From NCBI GenBank assembly GCA_037179335.1, contig JAKZHN010000001.1, positions 1,054,001 to 1,118,000 on the forward strand: 64,000 bases of DNA, in the 5' to 3' direction. This stretch comes from Cyclaneusma minus. Lineage: Eukaryota > Ascomycota > Leotiomycetes > Marthamycetales > Marthamycetaceae. Both the position numbers and the translations under genes were made by a program. Under the pieces are notes generated by a model that worked only from the letters and a program-made list of their open reading frames with translations, had not been told where the DNA came from and made no database searches. This document shows, piece by piece, positions 23,182 through 32,507 of this stretch. How positions within the stretch are numbered: the first letter of the stretch is position 1; each line of letters opens with the position of its first letter.

Positions 23182-25277
23182 GTCGGCCTTGAGCGTGGGA
23201 GGATGAGAAAATTTTAAGAATCCCCTAAGGTTGAAGACGGGAAGTCACTTGAGAGAAGATGTGCGCATCTAGCTTCAAGCTACAGTTAGCGGGGCTGTTT
23301 TATACTTGTACAAATGTAGACATTTCCGACCGGAATTTCGGCGCCTGTTTCATTCCCTGATTTGTCAGTTTTCTCCTTGTGAAACTTGACAGTTTTTTGT
23401 TGCTTTGCAATCAGCTCTTGTTCATATCACAATGATTTCTAAGCTGTTCCTTGGCTGCAGCTGCTCTGGGAATGGTAAGAGAGTGGAGCTACTGAAACAT
23501 ATGTTGCTATTTGGCTAGACTGATGGCTGTTTCCTGCAGAACACCCCTGTCGAGACAATGCTGGACACATCTTCAGAGATAGACCAGGTCAAAGGAGTTA
23601 GGAGATAACCGGGACACTCTGCTGACTACATGTATGAATGTTTTCATTCACGACATCAAATCTCTTGTCGCACATTTAGATCTGGGAGTGGGTGGCCCAG
23701 ATGTCTGCCGCAGGGTCGCGTAGAAACCCGCTTTGTGCTACTGCTCTCTTCCCTCGAGGTAGGCAATCATTCTCCCGTTAACCATTTACCACATAGTCTC
23801 TAACACTTCCTTATCCATGAGCATTAGAATAAAGAGTGGGACTGGTATATCATCTTCCAATTGCCACCAAGTATCCCATGGTGAAGACCAAACCTCGTAA
23901 CCTTTACACCAAGGGCACAAGTCGTGATAGGTGAGTTGCGAATAACGCACGGATTTGGAGGAGTGGTGTTGTGTGGCAGCTTGTGGTTCATCGGTGAGGG
24001 TACATTGTCTTCTTCGGTTCCGGGCCCAGTGTTGACAGTCGTACAGAATCCAGGCCTCATGGATATCAATGGTTCTTCCAGGCATGGTGAGTCTTTTGGT
24101 ACCGCCCCTACAACTTGTTTGTTAGGTTGCTTGCTTGAAACACCAAATGACGTGGAGATGGTAAAGGTACCTCTTGCGTTCGGATCGAGAAACGTATGCT
24201 GCTCGTGGACAATTCCTTGGGAAGGGAAGAGGAAATCTACGGAAAACTTCTGCATCCCTTTATCACAGACTGATGAGCCATTTCGATCCTCAAGATCCGT
24301 CTAGCCCAGTCTCGATGTTTATTCTTGTATATTCTCCAGGCCACGAGAAAGCGCGACGATTACTGCAAGAGACATGAATCAAGATTCCGGCTTAGTCTAG
24401 AAGCTATGGAACGTACTGTCAGCGGGAATCTTGCACAGAGCTCACATGTTCACCAATATGGTTAAGCAGGTACGTCGAGTATTGTCCGACTTGGACACAA
24501 GCGCCCCTGAGTCACGAGACTTCACGTCTTATCGGTACCAGCGACTTAGGAAACGTAACGGTTAGCCTCGAGTAAGTCGCGCCATAGTAAATAACTAAAA
24601 ATACACCAGGTGATTCGGGATATTCCAAGTAATCTCGGGCATCTAAAGTGATTTGGAATTGGAGTATTCCAAGGAATTGAGAGTATTCCGAATGATTGGG
24701 AATATTATTACTAACTAATCTCAGCCCGTATTCGACCTTTTTCACGGGTCTGCAAATTATTTGGGGGGTTGAAACAGAACACTGTTTCTCGCATACCAAG
24801 TCAATGCAGATAGTTCGCACGAGTTCTGGGCTGAATGTTCACCCCCTTGATTGCTTTGTCACCTTCCATAATACCTAGAATGAGAAGATCGCGAAATCTG
24901 AGCAGCCCGAGTGTGCTGGAATTTTTCTTTGTCACATCGACTTCATGTTCTGTCAACAATGCTCTTGTCTATGCAGCAGCCCTTACAAAGACGGATAAAG
25001 AACGCCTTTGACTCGTTTGCCAAACAAAGCATCTCGGCTTTTCCAGAAACACATGTACCATCTCTTGTTCATTCTTCGTCCTTCTGAACATGGCGAGAAC
25101 AACTTCAGCTGGGGAAGTATATACATATCCAGAGACCCCAAAATGTCTGATTCCCCGAGAACATTTTGGTTTAGCTGGACTATACCAAAGCCAATATCGC
25201 AAACCAAACGCAATATTACACGCCCGCATTACAAAACTCGAACGAAAAATCAGTAACAAGCCGAATCTATCGCAAAT
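23182..25277. other. Gene-poor region with one repeat array
   Basis: Two minus-strand frames (24255-23824 and 24085-23786) have ATG starts and somewhat protein-like composition, but I could not join them into a consistent gene and saw no domain. A repeat array lies at 24585-24765. The last 200 bases lead into the next gene. Confidence 0.45.
24585..24765. repeat. Decayed ~20-bp repeat array with a possible element end
   Basis: Units such as GATATTCCAAGTAATCTCG and GAGTATTCCGAATGATTGG repeat about seven times. The right side (CCCGTATTCGACCTTTTTC, near 24726) resembles the inverted-repeat end of the copy at 38836-39061. Confidence 0.6.
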
Positions 25278-26759
25278 ATGGCCGAAGAATTTGCTCCCGC
25301 GAAGAATGTCCGGGAACTCTCGGACGTGGATGTCGAGAACATGACACGCCTCTTGGCTTACACTCCAAATCCAGAACTACAACCAACCGAAGCATGGCTT
25401 CACGACCAAAGCAGAGCGGTTGCCGCACGCCAGCACTCCAACTTCCTTGACAAGAAAGCTCTGACCAGATCTTCCTCCACCAAGAAACCCAGTTGTTTGC
25501 AGCGGATCGCCAGCGCAGCCAAATACCTTCGCCGCAACGGAAGTCTCTCCAGACGTCCAGCTTGCGTTCTATGCCTGGCCCACAAGCCGCTGTATTCACC
25601 TCTCATCCATCACATCTTCCTTCTTGTCACAACTGAAGTCACTGTACATCTCCAGCATATCGCGGAAAACCCGCCCAGCAAGTTCAGCAAGATCTCGTCT
25701 ACGGTCTGCCCAGACTACTTCTCTCAGGAGGAGCTTTCTATGTGGATCAGGCGTATGCAAGCTGTCAACTCGTTGTGGATGGAACCCGAGTTCTACCGAG
25801 TAGCTTTCCAAGTCCCTCCCCACGAGGCGCGACATGAGAGAGTTGCCAGTGGCTGTGAGGCATGCATACTCTCTATGATCGGTGGCAACATTGACATCCT
25901 GCAGGACTTGTGGGTAAGTGTGTACTCGAGAAAGAAGAAGGGAGCTGGACCAGAATACAGCGAGTTGAAAGACCTGTTGGATTGCTGGATCAGCTGGAAA
26001 GGAGAGAGGGCTGCCAATGAAGTGGTTGGCAAGTCTTTTGGAAAGATTGTCAGGAGATACAGGCGAGCGTTGCAGAAGGAACGGCACCTGAAAAGGGAAG
26101 CACAGAAGCAGCACAGACAAGCAGACTTCTCCTTGATGGTTCGGAAGTCGGAGTTTGACGAGCCTGTAAGAACGCCTGTCGACAACGGAAAGGCAAAAGG
26201 GAAAAGCAAGGTGCCTTTGATCGAGGTCGAACACGAAGACAAAGACCGCGAGCTAGATGATGAGTACGATGAGTGTCGCCTAATATCCTACTACGGTAAC
26301 CTCACGGCATCTTCGCACAGCCTTCTGCCCAACAGCGCTCGTCAGACTCTCGAAGCGGGATTAAGCATCCATCCTGCTTTTCGTGCTTCCATCCTCTCCC
26401 TCCCAAATTCCCAGTATGTCCAGTACTCTGAATCTGATTACCCCGAGGATCATGAGGACCCTGAGGACTTGCTACAGGACTTACCACAGGACTTGCCACC
26501 AAGACCCCGTGCGCCAACACCATCAAGCGTCTATTCTCGTGCAACGTACGTACCGGAACCGTTGCATTTGCAGCCCGGCATTGCCTCCGGAAGCAATCCA
26601 CGCAAAGATGCAATGAGACCGCTCTCAAGAGACACGCAGTACACGCAAGACACGGTAATGACTCAGTGGCCGACGCAAGCTCGCATGGATTCGACGGCTC
26701 AACACCGGGCGGATACTTACAGCAAGCTGGTAGGCAATTCCAGAAACCCAAGGAGATGA
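25278..26759 (+). CDS. Hypothetical fungal protein, 493 residues
   Basis: One long open frame from the ATG of MAEEFAPAKNVRELSDVDVE. The first ~90 residues are charged and end in a basic segment with CVLCLAHKPLYSPLIHHIF. The middle (about 100-230) is predicted helical, with conserved-looking aromatic and Cys positions (FSQEELSMWIRRMQAVNSLW, ASGCEACILSMIGGNIDILQ). It is followed by a very basic coiled region (RRYRRALQKERHLKREAQKQ). The last 150 residues are low-complexity acidic and Pro-rich (DYPEDHEDPEDLLQDLPQD). I do not recognise the family and see no membrane segment or signal peptide. A small terminal intron near the C-terminus cannot be excluded. It lies 1.7 kb upstream of the end of the UstYa-like gene, convergent with it. 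Confidence 0.7.
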   Translation: MAEEFAPAKNVRELSDVDVENMTRLLAYTPNPELQPTEAWLHDQSRAVAARQHSNFLDKKALTRSSSTKKPSCLQRIASAAKYLRRNGSLSRRPACVLCLAHKPLYSPLIHHIFLLVTTEVTVHLQHIAENPPSKFSKISSTVCPDYFSQEELSMWIRRMQAVNSLWMEPEFYRVAFQVPPHEARHERVASGCEACILSMIGGNIDILQDLWVSVYSRKKKGAGPEYSELKDLLDCWISWKGERAANEVVGKSFGKIVRRYRRALQKERHLKREAQKQHRQADFSLMVRKSEFDEPVRTPVDNGKAKGKSKVPLIEVEHEDKDRELDDEYDECRLISYYGNLTASSHSLLPNSARQTLEAGLSIHPAFRASILSLPNSQYVQYSESDYPEDHEDPEDLLQDLPQDLPPRPRAPTPSSVYSRATYVPEPLHLQPGIASGSNPRKDAMRPLSRDTQYTQDTVMTQWPTQARMDSTAQHRADTYSKLVGNSRNPRR

Positions 26760-27352
26760 TAAACTGACTGACCTTTTCCTCGCAGTTTGGTGAAGTCATG
26801 ATAGGATACTCGAGACGGCGAAGCAGTGTGAGTTGGGGGAGGTTCAAATTTGAGGAGAGTACAGAACAGCTTTTAGGAGGCAGATATTGCCTTTTTACCT
26901 GAATAGAAATATTAGGGAATCGCTAAATCGCCTCTGGAGTTTTGGAATCGCATACAGATCAAGTATATTCAAACATCCCTAGCTCTGCCGCCGCTTGAGT
27001 TCTTTTCTTTAATGACTACCTTAGACAGATTTCAAGTAATCTGGAATACTCAAAGTAACTGGGAGTATTTTAAATAGGTAATTGGGAAGTATTCCAAATA
27101 ACGGGGAGTATTCCAAGTGAATGAAATCATTTCAAATAAATACAGATATTCCAAGTAATTCGAAATGTTTGAAGTGACTGGGATAATTCCAAGTGACTGG
27201 TAATATCATTACCGAACAGGTTTAGTCTGTATGCCAAAACTCCAGATACCATAACGATTCCCAAATATCAACGTGAGCCCATAGGTATCTAAGCGCCTGG
27301 GCTGAAAAATGAAGTGTGAAACACCTGCAGAAATACATATCATTTGTCTCTA
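26760..27352. other. Convergent 3' region with repeats
   Basis: Region between the 3' ends of the hypothetical gene and the UstYa-like gene; holds a repeat array (27030-27215) and nothing else recognised. Confidence 0.5.
27030..27215. repeat. ~20-bp tandem repeat array
   Basis: Nine or so units of the type GGAATACTCAAAGTAACTG and GATAATTCCAAGTGACTGG, in the same orientation as most other arrays. Confidence 0.75.
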
Positions 27353-28504
27353 TCATTCCTTCCCCTGAGACTCAGCGTCTGGTGCAGGCTCTTCATCAGA
27401 AGGCACATGCAGTAACTCAACACCTTCTGGCCTTCTGATAAGCCCACCCTCCGCAGAGGTAGTAGCATGATGTGCCATTCCCCATGCTCTCACATCCTCA
27501 AAATTCCTATACATCTTTGTGGTGTTGAAGTCAGGCCACGCGCGCTCGATTCTGTCGTTCCAGTTGTACGTGAAGACGTGCAGGTCAGCGGCACACATCA
27601 GGTGTTGGCGGAGGAGCTCGATGCAATGGTCTGAGCATATTTGTGAGCGGACGATGGCTTGGGCATTGGGAGGTCAGGAAAGGGGAACTCGGGCAGATTA
27701 CCTGTGTGTCTGCGCTTCATGGGGCTAGCGGACTCGGGGGATAGTGCGGAGTAGTAGTCATAGTATGTATATTGCCGAATCATGTTCTATGACACATCAG
27801 CTAATCCCGGATGAATGAATATGGATGGAAGTTTTCTATACTAAGCAGTGTAACTGATGCACAAATTCAAAGCCTGCTTGGTATGATTCTTCGGGCTCTT
27901 CGGGCAGCTTGACGGAGCTGGGGGCTAGCTTTTGGATCCGAAGCATGTCCTCTCGTGAGACTGCCATGCTTCCAGCTAATTACAATCAGTTCTAAGTCTT
28001 TTAAAAATTGGTTGACGGAGTGATTTTTGTCCTAGAAGGTATGACTTACTTTCCCATAGATTGTCCCATGCTGCGTCTAGCTCGGGACTAGGAGCGCCGC
28101 GGTAGATCGAAGAAGCGAAGAAATCCCCAGATAACGTATGAGGATAATAGGCTCCTACATCTGCTACTGCTTGGGCTATTCATGGAATGAAACTATCAGT
28201 TGCTTGTATGAGACGGAGACGGGGTATCATCATGATGATAAGACGTACCAAGCTCTTGAGCTACAGATGGAGCGAGAGATGTACTTTTTTTCGAACTTAA
28301 CTGAGTGGCTTTGAAGAGCAAGGCGCTTGATATCGAGAGAAAGATCAGGTGGACAAGCCAAGGTGCGATCCGGTAGAGGGGTCTTTGTCGTTGACAGCGA
28401 GAAGAGTCAATTTGGGCTTCAGTTTCGACGTCTTCCGCAATCAAGTCTCCACCGTTCGACTTCAGGACAGTATAATCTGGTGAGATTGGTGATTTCCACC
28501 ACAT
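27353..28504 (-). CDS. UstYa-like (DUF3328) oxidase
   Basis: Five exons on the minus strand (28504-28249, 28175-28050, 27975-27842, 27786-27702, 27630-27353) give 292 residues. A cytoplasmic N-terminus is followed by one membrane helix (about 48-66, WLVHLIFLSISSALLF). The ectodomain carries both family signatures, each completed or flanked by exon junctions: HQLHC (167-171) followed by LNMIRQYTYYDYY, and HTDHC (199-203) followed by IELLRQHLMCAADLHVFTYN. SPELDAAWDNLWE is the usual linker motif. UstYa-family proteins are Cu- or Fe-dependent secretory-pathway oxidases that cyclise or otherwise oxidise ribosomal peptides (ustiloxin, phomopsin, asperipin, cyclochlorotine pathways). The gene is divergent from the repeat-peptide precursor at 29366, with 861 bases between the two starts, which argues for co-regulation and a shared pathway. 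Confidence 0.88.
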
Positions 28505-29365
28505 GTTTAATAATCAGAGTGCCGTCGTCTCTCGAATACAAGAAAAATGAGAAATAAGAGAGTTCGAAGCAGATGCTACGAGTATTGAAGATATCCCGAA
28601 GAATTGGGAATAGCCCAAGTGGTTAGGAATGCTCTGGACCATAGAGGGAATCCAAAGTAATTGGAGATATGCTAGGGACTCAGATATTCTCAAGACGAAA
28701 ATCCTAGGGCGATATTTCCAGGGGGGGAATAAAATAGGCGGAGTATTCAAATCCGTCTTACGCACTTATTTCTAAGTCTCTCGCCGACAATCGAAGGCTT
28801 CAAGATCAAACCCACAGAGCCGGAATAAAATATCCGGTCATATGCTCGGATCAAGTGTAACGCCGGTGAGCGGCGATGCTGTGCCTCCGCAAGCGGCCTG
28901 TTCAGTGGTCGCTCGAGCTCCTTTGCTCATGCAGTCCAAGGAGATCGGGGTCGTTCATACTGCCGCAGTATGATGATTCCGAGCATTGAACGATTTTTGG
29001 GGTCTCTGGATGGCTGCTCGAGGTGACAGTCTGGATTCATTCAGGGGTTGATTGGAAGTCCCAGTCACCGCTCCTTTTTAAGAGGTCAAGAAATTGGGGG
29101 CCGGACGTTTGATCGCTCCCCTACCTTCCTCGTCTGGTCCCGCTGAGTTGCATTCATTGTCACATAGTATAGCCAGCGGAAGTTCGGAGTTATAGCCCCA
29201 TCAACCTCAAAATAATATGTAAGGCAGACTTAAGCATAAAACCTGCCATGTGGCCGCCCAGTGTATATCTGTAGACCCTCAGAACCTCGAGACTGAAGAC
29301 AGAGATTCAACGCTACTCTCATCAAAAACTTGTTACCACCAACACATCTACAACCCACTCCCACG
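28505..29365. promoter_or_regulatory. Divergent promoter of UstYa-like gene and peptide precursor
   Basis: The 861 bases between the two start codons contain a repeat remnant on the UstYa side (28585-28760) and two symmetric sites in the middle. One is CCG-GTGAG-CGG (28863-28873), the everted-triplet form bound by some Zn2Cys6 regulators. The other is the perfect 8-1-8 palindrome CATACTGC-C-GCAGTATG (28956-28972). No regulator gene is visible in the window. Which of these sites matter is inference. Confidence 0.45.
28585..28760. repeat. ~20-bp repeat array remnant
   Basis: Units of the form GATATCCCGAAGAATTGGGA; the right side (GGAGTATTCAAATCCGTC, near 28740) may be a decayed element end. 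Confidence 0.55.
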
Positions 29366-29669
29366 ATGCGTCTCAACGTTCAAGTTGCCGCTTTGGCAGC
29401 TCTCTGGGCCTGTGCCGCTGCCTCGCCGATTAGTGGTATGTTATGGTGCCGGAATAAGTACAAAAGAATGGCGACTGATGACTGTTTTGTTAGACAAGGC
29501 CAGAAGGGGTGACGAGGTTAGCGATGCTATCATCAACGGCGAGATTTCGAGGGAGAAGAGAGGCGACGCGGTCACCGACGCCATCATCTACATCCCCACA
29601 AACGGGAAGAGGGACGATGCGGTCGCCGACCCCATCATTCTCTACACGTGCGGCGGCGTAGCGTGTTAG
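29366..29669 (+). CDS. Secreted Kex2-processed repeat-peptide precursor (RiPP precursor candidate)
   Basis: Two exons, 29366-29435 and 29494-29669, give 81 residues. A signal peptide is evident (MRLNVQVAALAALWACAAAS, cleavage near residue 20). The mature part is three related peptides divided by dibasic sites: RR at 27-28, KR at 45-46 and KR at 62-63. Repeat 1 is GDEVSDAIINGEIS plus RE, repeat 2 is GDAVTDAIIYIPTN plus G, and repeat 3 is DDAVADPIILYTCGGVAC at the C-terminus. The shared frame is DxVxDxII followed by a variable tail; repeats 2 and 3 contain Tyr, the usual target of UstYa oxidases, and repeat 3 has two Cys. This layout (signal peptide, repeats, KR sites) is that of dikaritin/KexRiPP precursors such as UstA. 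The partner UstYa-like gene is divergent and adjacent. The intron was chosen because it joins the signal peptide in phase to the repeat frame. The product is unknown. Confidence 0.78.
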
Positions 29670-29744
29670 ACTGTAATCAGTAGCCAACTAGAATTGCAGG
29701 ATTCTATGGAGCTCGGGTTGTTTTCTGATGGATACCAGAAGGGG

Positions 29745-29840
29745 CTGAAATCCCAAGTAATTTGTGACGTTGCAGGTGGTTTGGAATATTCTAAGCAATT
29801 GAAGGCATTCCGAGTGATTGAGAATATTCATACCTTATCC
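29745..29840. repeat. ~20-bp repeat remnant
   Basis: Four units around GGAATATTCTAAGCAATTG between the precursor gene and the 3' end of Drs1. Confidence 0.6.
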
Positions 29841-29853
29841 TTGATATTCTGAC

Positions 29854-32273
29854 CTATCGCCTCTTACCACCTTTTGGTCCACTCTTTGCCGGCTTACCAC
29901 TCTTCTTCGCCTTCGCTTTCTTGGGGAGATTCGCGACAGCCCCCTTTCCAGCTCTCTCAGCCGCGCCCTTCTTCCAAACCTTACCCTCCTTCCTCAAACT
30001 CGCATCATCCAACTTCTTCTTATCCTTATTACTCAGCTTCACCTTCTTCTTCTTGCCGCCCTCCGGTCCATTCAGCTCCGCGCGTCCCGCTTTCTTCGCA
30101 ATCTGCTTCTCCTTCTCGCTCTCGAACCACGTCCTCTTGGGACGTCCCATAATCTCTTCCTCGTGGCTCATGATATTCTCGCCCTTCTTGACTTGCATCT
30201 CGACTTGGGCGAGCTGCTTGTCTTCTTTCTCTTCTTTCAGGATTTCCTCAATCTCGTCGGCCATTTCTTCGACTTTCGTGGCCCATTCATCGGCAAGAGC
30301 GGCTTCGATCACCCGGCTGACGATTTTGGCACCTTGGGAGCGGCCGGTTTTGACGGCTTGCTTGACGATCTTTCGGTCGGGCTCGGCGGCAAGCGTGCAT
30401 GCGCGACCAGTTCGTCCGGCACGGGCTGTTCGTCCAACTCTGTGGAGGTAGATTTCATGGGACTGAGGGGCCTCGTAGTTGATGACGGTGTCTACGCCTT
30501 TGATATCCAATCCACGGGAAGCGAGATCGGTGGCTAGGAGGAAAGATACTTTGCCATCTCTGAATGATTCGACGCTTTTGATACGCTGTAAACTGTTAGA
30601 TTCGACATTTCGTGCCTGAGTTCAGATATGCATACCTGTTCCTGGCTCATGCTTCCGTGAAGCTCCGCAGCCTTGAGACCAGTCAAGCCGAAAATCACTC
30701 TTGCTCGATGCGCCTCTTTCTTCTGCCTGAAGAAGACAATGACTCGTTCAGTGTAAATATTTGCACAGAGGTACAAGAGATAGCCCATTCTCTTGCCTTC
30801 CCGGCCAGGACGTAAGCGGACGAACTCCTGAACCAAAGTACCGACAGTCTGTTTTTGAGCATCCACAAGTAACCTGACAGGCCTGTTTAGTCCCACTCGA
30901 ATCAGGTTGTCAACCGACGAGGTCATCGTTGCAGAGAAAAGCATAGTCTGGCGCGACTTTGGCAGTGTAGTCAGAATCTCGTTCAACTCGTCCGCGAATC
31001 CATCTTCCAGCATGCGATCGGCCTCATCAAGAACCAAAATCTCAACCGACTCGACCGTGAAACTGGCAGAGTTACGCATGTGATCAATAAATCGACCAGG
31101 TGTAGCGATAATAACGTCCGGTCGTAAGCGTAGCTCGGCCTCCTGAACTTTGAGACTGAGACCACCGACTGCCAAACAGAACTTGATGTCGGTATGACTG
31201 GCCAATTTTGTTGCAACTGCGTGACATTGTATGGCAAGCTCACGCGTGGGCATGAGGATCACAACCCGGCTTGTAGGAACCTTCTTGGGGCGGTAGAGGA
31301 GACGTTCGAGAATAGGGACGATGAAGGCAGCAGTCTTTCCTGAACCCGTAACAGCTCCACCAACAACATCTTTGCCCAGAAGCGCCACTGGGATCGTCTT
31401 CGCTTGAATTGGTGTAGGCTGCGAGAAGCCGACAGCTGCAAGACCTCGGTGTATCGGTCGGGAAAGTGACATGCTCTGGAAAGACAATGGGCCAATTGCC
31501 TTGGCGCCTTTAGCCGGCTTTTCTTCAGGGGCAAAGAATGCTTCTCGTTTGGCGGCTTCTTCTGGGTCTTCTTCCTTCTCGTCCTCGTCAGAAGGGTCGT
31601 TAGAGGCGAGATCGTCGGGATGAGGAGCAGGAGAGGCCACTGAATCGTCGTCTGAGCCATCATCTGAGCCGTCGTCCTCGGATCCCTCGGCCTCTCCGTC
31701 CTCTTCCTCCTCCACGTCGGATCCAACACCCATTCCAAAGCCATCTTCTGCCATGCCCTCATCGTCCTCATCGTCTAAATGTATGGAATCCTCAGCCTCG
31801 GCCTCCCCAGCATCCTCCATGTCCTCATCTGAAGCGTCCTTCTCAGGGGCCTCTTCTGGCGCGCCCTTTGCACCGTTCTTCTTTGCCCTTCTGCGCGCAA
31901 TAATCTCGTCAATATCGACCGACTTCTTGTCGCCAGTCAGACTCTTCTGGGCGCCCTCAAAGCCCCAACCCTCGAATTCGCCCATAGCTGCGTCTCCGCC
32001 GTCAGCCTCCAGCTGGAACTCGAAGTCCGAGTCCATAGCGCCGTCGTCCTCCTCCTTTGCGCCCCAGATGCCCTGGTCTCCATCCTCGGTAGCTTCTTCG
32101 TCTTTCTTGGCTTTCTTAGACTTTTTGGAGGCTTTTGTCGAGTCGTCCCGCTTGCGCTTCTTCGAGCTGGCCTCGGGAGGTGGAGCTACTTCTTCTGGGG
32201 CATCGAGGTCGTCTTCATTGTCGGAGATGGTGAGCACAAAGTCGTCCTCTGCTTTCTTGGATTTCGGGGCCAT
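29854..32273 (-). CDS. DRS1: DEAD-box RNA helicase Drs1 (60S ribosome assembly)
   Basis: Two exons (32273-30636 and 30585-29854) give 789 residues. The frame extends upstream only with a GTG start, so MAPKSKKAEDDFVLTISDNE is the N-terminus. The first ~270 residues are strongly acidic (long Asp/Glu runs), typical of Drs1/DDX27. The helicase core follows: Q-motif GFSQPTPIQAKTIP, Walker A TGSGKT (about 308), PTRELAIQ, TPGR, DEAD (about 413), SAT, the SMSQEQ-RIKS junction across the intron, ATDLASRGLDI and HRVGRTARAGR. The C-terminal tail is Lys-rich (KKKKVKLSNKDKKKLDD, PKKAKAKKSGKPAK). Drs1 is a nucleolar ATP-dependent helicase for 27S pre-rRNA processing. It is divergent from Utp10 with only 234 bases between start codons. 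Confidence 0.95.
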
Positions 32274-32507
32274 TGTCGGTGGTGCAAAAATAGTCGTCGG
32301 CTGTGTCTGGTTGTGTGAACGGCAGATGGACTTTTTTCGACTTTTCTTATCGCAGATTTTGGTTTGGGCACGGGCCACACGATATTATTTCCCACCAAAG
32401 TCCAGAAAAAAGTGTTCACCCGCATCTCGCATTTCTCCATCCATTGCGATCAGACTGTCTCTCCGCCATGACTTGAATTCGACTGCCAATAATCCCCGAT
32501 ATTCAAC
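32274..32507. promoter_or_regulatory. Bidirectional promoter of Drs1 and Utp10
   Basis: The 234-base spacer drives two ribosome-biogenesis genes. It contains CTTATCGC (near 32346) and GCGATCAG (near 32447), each one base away from the PAC box core GCGATGAG or its complement, which controls ribosome-biogenesis genes in yeast. T-runs near 32330 may act as nucleosome-free elements. Motif function is inference. Confidence 0.4.

Noticed and set aside
23786..24255. Two minus-strand frames with ATG starts and some protein-like sequence
   Set aside because: No in-phase splice joins them and no domain is recognisable.
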